Shown: piece by piece, positions 6,925-11,999 of the stretch | Position numbering within the stretch: position 1 is the first letter of the stretch | Layout of the letters: every line of letters begins with the position of its first letter | Assembly (NCBI RefSeq): GCF_010892395.1 | Contig: NZ_JAACKB010000366.1 | Location: forward strand, 1 to 11,999 | Direction of reading: 5' to 3' | Length of the DNA: 11,999 nucleotides | Source of the DNA: Sulfurovum sp. bin170 | Lineage (GTDB): Bacteria > Campylobacterota > Campylobacteria > Campylobacterales > Sulfurovaceae | Position numbers and translations under genes: made by a program | The notes under the pieces: generated by a model | Database searches by the model: none | What the model was told of the DNA's origin: nothing | Seen by the model: the letters and a program-made list of their open reading frames with translations, nothing else

Positions 6925-8801
6925 GTATTATAGTACCAGAGCTTGATGATATTGGATACAGAGAGTTCAGAGAGGAGTCAGAGGCTAGATTGCCCAAAGA
7001 TGCCCCAAGATGGAGTGAGCATAATCTATCAGACCCAGGGATTACCTTTTTGGAGATGCTATCGTGGCTAAGTGATATTGAACTCTATCGGCTCAATCGT
7101 ATTACCCCTAAGCACCTACAGAAGTTTTTGGCACTTCTTGGAGACCACTACCCTAGTGCCAGAGCTTCAAAGGGGATGATTGTCTCTACGGAGGGTGTCT
7201 CATCTGATATAAAAATTGATGTAGGAACGGCTATTGAGATGGAGATAAACCAGAGAAAAAGAGTCTTTCGTACCAAAAATAGATTTTGTGGAAATCCTGC
7301 TAAAATTGACCGTATTGATGTATTTAGAGAGAGTGAATTGTTTATATCACGACGAGTTGATAGTGGTGAGATTGAGCCTTTTTATGCTTTTGGAGAGGAG
7401 CCTAAAGAGGAGAACTTTTTCCGTCTCATTTTAAATGGGATTCCCTCAAAAGATCTAAATCTATATATTGAACTAGATGAGTCTAATCTTCCCTCTTATA
7501 ATCAGGAGTGGAGAGATGATTATCTATGGTTGCAAGAGCATGATAGTATTAAATTAGAGTGGTATATAACTATAGATGATGTAACTTATTGGATAGAACC
7601 AAAAGAGGATAAGAGTCTAAATCTTCGTTATAGTGGTATGGTTTCATTTACAATTGACAAACCAATTAGTAGCAGTGCAAAAGTTTTAATAATATGTAGA
7701 TTGAAAAACAGCTCATATATGATTGCCCCTTTTATCAAAAATATCTATCTTAACAGTATAGAGATAGAGCAGAGTGAAGCTATAGTGGAGAGGATAACAA
7801 GTAGTGGTGAAGCGAATCAAGAGTTGACTTTGGGTCATGAGTCTCTGTTGGATGCTAAGGGTAGTGGAGTTGCTATTGAGGTAGAGAGTGGTGGCAAGAT
7901 AGAGTCTTGGAGGCGTGTTGATACGCTTCAAAACTCCAAAGAGGAGGATAGAGATTTTATCTATGATAATACCACACAAAAGGTTCTCTTTGGAGATGGG
8001 CAGAGAGGTTCTATCGCTCCGTATGGCGATACTATTATCTGCAAATATCTTATAACTAGAGGTGAGAGTGGAGTAGTAGCCAATAGGGCTGACTCTTGGA
8101 CTATTAAAGGTTTTGAAGCGTTAAATTTTTATAATCCTAGAGGCATTAATGGTGCAGAGTCTATCCCTAGTTATGAGAGACGCTTTGCTACGATTATAGA
8201 GCGTTGGAAAACACCTACACAGGCTGTAACACTAGAGGATTATGAGACCCTTGCCAAGATGACAGCAGGTCTGCGTGTAGCAAGAGTAAAAGCTTTTGTA
8301 GATAAGCAAAAAAAGAACTGTGTAGCTGTTGTTGTTGTCCCATATAGTAGAGGTGACTATCCAATGCCTGATGATTTCTTCTGTAGACGAGTCTGTAGAT
8401 TTTTGGATAGCAGACGGCTTATTACCACAGTTATAGATGTTATCAAACCAATCTATACAGAGGTGGGAATCACTCTTCACATAAAAATTCATGCACATTT
8501 TGACATGGGGCGAGTTCGCAGAGACAGTGTAGAGGCTATTGATGAGTATCTACATCCACTAAGAGGTGGAGATGATAAGAGTGGTTGGGAGTTTGGGCGT
8601 GGAGTCTATGTTTCAGATATATATGCTCTAGTTGAGTCTATAGAGGGTATCTCATGTATATTTGATATATCATTTCATGGAGAGGGAACATATGATAACA
8701 GAAAAAAAGTATATACCATCGAAAAGAAGTCGCTTATTAGAAGTCTAGTTCATAGAGTGACATTTGAAAAGAGTAGCCTAGCGTGTGGAGGTGCATTGTG
8801 A
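6921..8801 (+). CDS. Baseplate J/gp6-type wedge protein 2
   Basis: 626 residues, again TIGR02243-like. It opens with the classic sequence WSEHNLSDPGITFLEMLSWL then YRLNRITPKHLQKFLALLG (residues ~31-74). It has FGEEPKEENFFRL near 156, matching FGEEPKLEDSWYL in the preceding protein. VLFGDGQRGSIAPYGDTI (~350) is the J-family FGDG-G-PG turn. After it come NPRGINGAES and RWKTPTQAVTLEDYETLAKM (~407-450). The C-terminus carries YLHPL at 543 and GWEFG at 555, with the same 12-residue spacing as in the first wedge protein. Two tandem wedge genes of unequal size suggest a heterodimeric wedge, comparable to Afp11/Afp12 or gp6/gp7, although both here are recognisably J-like. ATGA overlap with the upstream gene; GTGA overlap with the downstream one. 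Confidence 0.87.
   Translation: MSIIVPELDDIGYREFREESEARLPKDAPRWSEHNLSDPGITFLEMLSWLSDIELYRLNRITPKHLQKFLALLGDHYPSARASKGMIVSTEGVSSDIKIDVGTAIEMEINQRKRVFRTKNRFCGNPAKIDRIDVFRESELFISRRVDSGEIEPFYAFGEEPKEENFFRLILNGIPSKDLNLYIELDESNLPSYNQEWRDDYLWLQEHDSIKLEWYITIDDVTYWIEPKEDKSLNLRYSGMVSFTIDKPISSSAKVLIICRLKNSSYMIAPFIKNIYLNSIEIEQSEAIVERITSSGEANQELTLGHESLLDAKGSGVAIEVESGGKIESWRRVDTLQNSKEEDRDFIYDNTTQKVLFGDGQRGSIAPYGDTIICKYLITRGESGVVANRADSWTIKGFEALNFYNPRGINGAESIPSYERRFATIIERWKTPTQAVTLEDYETLAKMTAGLRVARVKAFVDKQKKNCVAVVVVPYSRGDYPMPDDFFCRRVCRFLDSRRLITTVIDVIKPIYTEVGITLHIKIHAHFDMGRVRRDSVEAIDEYLHPLRGGDDKSGWEFGRGVYVSDIYALVESIEGISCIFDISFHGEGTYDNRKKVYTIEKKSLIRSLVHRVTFEKSSLACGGAL
8787..8791 (+). promoter_or_regulatory. 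RBS that fixes the start of the gpI-like gene at GTG 8798
   Basis: GGAGG lies six bases before GTG 8798, which overlaps the previous stop as GTGA. An earlier in-frame GTG at 8783 would place this ribosome binding site inside the coding region and has none of its own, so it is rejected. Confidence 0.75.
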
Positions 8802-10438
8802 AAAAGAAAAAACAACAATTTATAAGTGCAGAGAGAATCAAGGGGGATAGCAACTACTCTATTGATAAGAATGGAGTATCTCTGCCGTCTAAGATGCGTT
8901 CTGTTAGCTATCCACCCCAAAAACTAGATTTTCTTATCAAAGCATTCTGCTATAGAGATCACAGAGATGAGTTACTTCTATTAGATAATTTTGGGCTGAT
9001 TTGGCGATACTATAGTAGTGTGGAGACTCTTCAAAAAACAGCTTTACAATTTGATGAACCCATCAAAGATATTGAATCTATTGGAGAGATAGTTATTGTT
9101 CAGTTCAACGAGCGTATAGAGGGTCACTTCTTGGCTAATGGACAGACCATATGGAGCAGAAATATTGTAGCCTCTTCCATCTCTAAATATAGTGAAAAGT
9201 TAATAGACATCTTGCAAAACTCTTTGGAATCGGAGACTTTAGTCCCGAACAAGACGAGGCTAAAGCCATCGGTTCCTAGTTTTGCAAGATGTCTAATAGC
9301 TATAAAAGAGAACGCTACTGATGAGCCGATAGTTTTAAATGAGGGTGGTGAGATTGTCTCTGTAGATAAACCATCATCATATCCTCTTGAAGACTGCATG
9401 GGTAGGAGTTGGAAGTTGGAGAGTGGAGAGCTTAGATATTCAATGCAGAGTCGTGAATATATATCACAAAACAGCCCTCTATATCTATTGGTGGATTCGC
9501 TAGAGTATAATACTCGTTGGCACAAGATATTCATAGATTATGATACTCCAGATGAGTGTGATATTCGCATGGAGGTAGTAGCAAGTAATGAGAATCCATT
9601 ACCTGATGGTAGCTCTTATACAACTATAAAAAATCTAAACAGAGATACGCTTCTGCCTGATAATCTTCAAGGACAATACCTATTTTTGAAAATATATCTA
9701 ATCGGAGACCAGACACTCCAAAACTCACCAACAATCAAAAGTCTAAGAGTAATCTATCCTCGCTCAACCTACCTAGAGTATCTACCAACTTACTATCACG
9801 AGAATGAAAAATCTGCCATGATATTGGAGCGTTTTTTCTCTATATTTGAAACCACATTCTTAGAACTCGAAGAAAGAAGAGCCAATACCCCTTCACTTAT
9901 AGATAGCAAAGAGACCTCAAAAAAGAATTTGGCATGGCTCTCTAGCTGGTTGGGGTTAACCTATGATGAGAGTTGGGATGAGAAGAGTTGGCGAAAGCTT
10001 ATCAGTGAAGCTCCAAAACTTTTTGATATTCGTGGTACGAGAAAGGGTATTGAACGAGTCATTGAAATCTATAGTGGCACTGTTCCACTCATTCAAGAGC
10101 CTATGCATAGACGATGTCAAAAAGATAAAGATATAGACAACTATAGCTTTTGTGTTTTTCTAAAACCTGAACAGTATAACAACATGGAGGAGGTGAAGAC
10201 AATCAGACGCATAGTAGAGGAGTGGAAACCTGCCTATACAAAAGCTAGTGTAGTTCCCCTAGAGCATAATATCCTTTTGGGAAGTTATGTTTTTTTGGAA
10301 ATCAATACGAAGCTTGAAAAGAGAAAAGTGCATCTAGGTGATGTTCGGATACCTTTTGGTGGGTTGGCTCCTGCTACCGAGGGTGATATGAGAAGTTTGG
10401 AACGCGTACGCATTGATAGTGATGCCATTTTACATTAA
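8798..10438 (+). CDS. gpI-like phage tail protein (TIGR02242 type) carrying a repeat insertion
   Basis: 546 residues from GTG 8798. Residues ~326-450 match the gpI-like tail protein domain: YLEYLPTYYHENEKSAMILERFFSIFE, LEERRANTPSLIDSK, LAWLSSWLGLTYDESW (~378) and FDIRGTRKGIERVIEIYSG (409-427). In phage P2, gpI pairs with J at the outer baseplate; in eCIS loci this gene regularly follows the J-type genes, as here. The first ~320 residues show strands like those of a beta-propeller or beta-sandwich (LLLLDNFGLIWRYYSS, GEIVIVQFNERIEGHFL), followed by an SPTIKSLRVIYPR strand. The oddity is residues ~136-166, encoded by a 92-base palindromic repeat (SLESETLVPN, LKPSVPSFARC) that is also found twice in the first gene. 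It keeps the frame open, so the protein is probably still made, with the insert as a surface loop. The start codon is GTG with GGAGG at the right distance. Confidence 0.85.
   Translation: MKKKKQQFISAERIKGDSNYSIDKNGVSLPSKMRSVSYPPQKLDFLIKAFCYRDHRDELLLLDNFGLIWRYYSSVETLQKTALQFDEPIKDIESIGEIVIVQFNERIEGHFLANGQTIWSRNIVASSISKYSEKLIDILQNSLESETLVPNKTRLKPSVPSFARCLIAIKENATDEPIVLNEGGEIVSVDKPSSYPLEDCMGRSWKLESGELRYSMQSREYISQNSPLYLLVDSLEYNTRWHKIFIDYDTPDECDIRMEVVASNENPLPDGSSYTTIKNLNRDTLLPDNLQGQYLFLKIYLIGDQTLQNSPTIKSLRVIYPRSTYLEYLPTYYHENEKSAMILERFFSIFETTFLELEERRANTPSLIDSKETSKKNLAWLSSWLGLTYDESWDEKSWRKLISEAPKLFDIRGTRKGIERVIEIYSGTVPLIQEPMHRRCQKDKDIDNYSFCVFLKPEQYNNMEEVKTIRRIVEEWKPAYTKASVVPLEHNILLGSYVFLEINTKLEKRKVHLGDVRIPFGGLAPATEGDMRSLERVRIDSDAILH
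9204..9295 (+). repeat. Palindromic coding repeat, copy 3 (92-base hairpin)
   Basis: Perfect 18-base terminal inverted repeats (9204-9221 TAGACATCTTGCAAAACT, 9278-9295) enclose the 55-base core (9223-9277). The core is itself an imperfect palindrome: 9226-9247 against 9255-9276 matches at 16 of 22 positions, three of the others being G-U in RNA, with a 7-base loop at 9248-9254. An asymmetric internal loop separates the two stems. The plus frame reads SLESETLVPNKTRLKPSVPSF; the minus strand is also open here (GTDGFSLVLFGTKVSDSKEF). Confidence 0.9.
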
Positions 10439-10442
10439 AGGA
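10438..10442 (+). promoter_or_regulatory. RBS supporting the GTG start at 10449
   Basis: AAGGA, partly overlapping the TAA stop of the gpI-like gene, lies six bases before GTG 10449. The next in-frame ATG (10479) has no comparable site. Confidence 0.55.
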
Positions 10443-10448
10443 TAAACA

Positions 10449-11999
10449 GTGGAAACAGATAATAAAAAAAATAACGAAATGGTAGTTGCATTTGAACGAA
10501 ATAACTACTTCTATGGCAAACTACTCACAGTAGATGATTTTCAGACTGAACAGGACTATTTTCATAGGAAGAGTCTCCTCTTAAACAGAGAACTTGAAGG
10601 GAGTGGTATTCTTAGTGGGCTTGATGTCTCAAATGTTATTAAAAAAGAAGATGATAATCTCACGATGAATATTACAGCTGGAGAAGCATTGGACTCTTGT
10701 GGAAATCTCATTATCATGAATCGTAATAAAGCTTCTATAAAAAATAACTCTTTAAATGAAATTCTTTATCTCTATATAGAGTACAAAGAGTGTAAGAAGG
10801 ATAGTGTAGAGTCGATAACCAAAGGAGAGAGCTGTGACGAGAACTGTTGTTCTAATCGTATCCTAGAGACTTTTGAACTCAGACTTTATACAAGCAAAGA
10901 GAATCATAAAGGTGTATTTCTAGCTACTTTGGAGAAAAATGAGAATAGTGATACTTATATAGTTAAGAGTAGTGAGCGTAAAATCATACGAAGTAATCAA
11001 GAGATTGATAATGATGTTACTGCTCATATAAATAGTACAGATAATCCACACAGAGTTAGAGCCGATCAGGTAGGAGCAATCAAGAGTATCAATCTCATAC
11101 AAAGTAGTGGTGGAGATATTAAACTTGAATCAAAAGATAAAACTATAAAGATTCTACCAGATGATGATAACAAAAGTATAAATATTGAACTCTCAGAGAC
11201 CGTTCTTGAACAACTTCATTTAGAGATTACAAGTATCAAATCAAATCTCAATATGGTACTTCGTTTCTTGATGGATAAGGCATTGAAATATAAGCTCAAA
11301 GCTTTTAGTTCTGTACTAGAACATTTTGAGAGTAGAGTGGCTATAGATATTGTAAAAAGAGTAAAAGAGGCGATTGATAATCGTATCTATCTTAGTGAAA
11401 AAGATTTTTTAACTCTAATGAGGCATCTAGCAGAGCAAGAGAGTAAACTGATAGATGAGATTAAAGCAGAAGCTTTACCAACACAGCTAGAACTTTATGA
11501 AAAGGCTATTGCTGGACTCAAAAAGGCGATGAGAACAGGAAATCTATTTGCTATTGCTGTAGCACAAGATGAGGTGTGTGAGAGAGCAGAGTGGTTAGTA
11601 CCAAGAGTTGAGAGAGTTGAAGTACCTAATATCGTCTCACTAGATATTCAAGAGGCTCAAACCATACTAGCTAGAGAGGGATTACTGGTTGGTAAACAGA
11701 GTTATACCATATCAGAAGATGCCCCTGAAAACACTATTTTAACTCAAACTCCAGATGCTGGTACAGAAGTTGTAAAAGGTAGCGAGATTAATATAGAGAT
11801 AGCTGTTCGACCTGAAAAAGTTGAAGTTCCTGATTTAATAAATCTTGACCGTTATGATGCAGAGTATAAACTTATAGATGCACAATTAACTTTAGGAGTT
11901 GTTGTTGTCGAGGAGACAAGTGATGATATTGAAGAGGGAACTGTACTATATCAAGAGCCACTTCCAAATAGTGAAGTTGACCCTGGAACAGCTGTAAAT
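10449..11999 (+). CDS. eCIS-associated FYGK protein with fibre motif and PASTA repeats (3' partial)
   Basis: The frame stays open from GTG 10449 to the window end (517 codons), so the gene is truncated by the edge. The opening, FERNNYFYGKLLTVDDF, then EQDYFHRKSLLLNRELEGSGILSGLDV, is a pattern I recognise from conserved proteins beside TIGR02243/TIGR02242 genes in eCIS loci; its role is unknown. A Cys group follows (Cys115, 129, 133, 134), a possible metal site or disulphides. TDNPHRVRADQVGA (197-210) resembles the NPHGVTAAQVGA motif of phage tail fibres. Residues ~240-385 look mainly helical. Residues ~390-457 and ~460 onward are two PASTA-type repeats (VEVPNIVSLDIQEAQTIL...GLLVG...QTPDAGTEVVKGSEINIEIA; VEVPDLINLDRYDAEYKL...GTVLYQEPLPNSEVDPGTAV), the second cut by the edge. 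PASTA domains bind peptidoglycan or beta-lactams in kinases and PBPs. A surface or receptor-facing baseplate part is inferred. No signal peptide. Confidence 0.8.
   Translation, partial: METDNKKNNEMVVAFERNNYFYGKLLTVDDFQTEQDYFHRKSLLLNRELEGSGILSGLDVSNVIKKEDDNLTMNITAGEALDSCGNLIIMNRNKASIKNNSLNEILYLYIEYKECKKDSVESITKGESCDENCCSNRILETFELRLYTSKENHKGVFLATLEKNENSDTYIVKSSERKIIRSNQEIDNDVTAHINSTDNPHRVRADQVGAIKSINLIQSSGGDIKLESKDKTIKILPDDDNKSINIELSETVLEQLHLEITSIKSNLNMVLRFLMDKALKYKLKAFSSVLEHFESRVAIDIVKRVKEAIDNRIYLSEKDFLTLMRHLAEQESKLIDEIKAEALPTQLELYEKAIAGLKKAMRTGNLFAIAVAQDEVCERAEWLVPRVERVEVPNIVSLDIQEAQTILAREGLLVGKQSYTISEDAPENTILTQTPDAGTEVVKGSEINIEIAVRPEKVEVPDLINLDRYDAEYKLIDAQLTLGVVVVEETSDDIEEGTVLYQEPLPNSEVDPGTAVN

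Noticed and set aside
8783..8797. Upstream GTG start for the gpI-like gene
   Set aside because: It has no ribosome binding site; GGAGG at 8787-8791 is correctly spaced for GTG 8798 in a GTGA overlap with the previous gene.
9204..9295. Intrinsic transcription terminator
   Set aside because: The stem is long, but no T-run follows it and it lies in the middle of an intact gene.
9124..9534. 136-codon minus-strand reading frame inside the gpI-like gene
   Set aside because: It is open only because the repeat is palindromic and the gene's codon use leaves the antisense frame free. The family match is to the plus-strand product. Its resemblance to the start of the window is due to the shared repeat.

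Overview
The window is the middle of one long rightward operon that encodes the baseplate, hub and spike of a phage-tail-like contractile injection system. It is most like the extracellular systems (eCIS: Afp/PVC/MAC type), not a complete phage or a T6SS. Capsid, terminase and T6SS Tss membrane-complex genes are absent from what is visible. Sheath, main tube, AAA+ ATPase, cap, and any toxin or receptor fibre must lie outside the window. Genes abut or overlap by 1-14 bases (TAATG, TGATG, ATGA, GTGA junctions), and most have an AGGAG-like ribosome binding site. I see no internal promoter or terminator.

Layout: 1-831 is the 3' part of an unrecognised linker-like gene crowded with repeats. 821-1267 is a gp19-type tube or tube-initiator protein. 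1267-1893 is an Afp7-like LysM adaptor. 1893-2969 is a gp27/gpD-like hub and 2956-3678 a gp5/VgrG-like spike (one fused gene, afp8, in Afp). 3678-3974 is the PAAR tip and 3984-4373 the gp25-like baseplate protein. 4375-6924 and 6921-8801 are two tandem J/gp6-type wedge proteins. 8798-10438 is a gpI-like tail protein. 10449 to the window end is a conserved eCIS-associated protein with a fibre-type motif and two PASTA repeats, running off the right edge. Together they build the plate that closes the tube: PAAR on gp5 on gp27, joined through the LysM protein and first tube ring to the tube, with gp25 and the two J proteins linking this hub to the sheath and outer plate.

The least expected content is a family of small palindromic repeats lying inside the protein-coding genes. 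A 55-base core occurs three times (51-105 minus, 405-459 plus, 9223-9277 plus). It is open in frame on both strands and is flanked by interchangeable palindromic ends. Two copies sit in the first gene and one in the gpI-like baseplate gene. They behave like the coding palindromic elements known from Rickettsia (RPEs), although I recognise no sequence relation to those.

Organism: a low-GC Gram-negative-style genome with heavy AGA/ATA codon use, compact operons and occasional GTG starts. This fits Campylobacterota (Sulfurimonas/Sulfurovum-like sulfur bacteria), but no taxonomic marker gene is present and the assignment is tentative.
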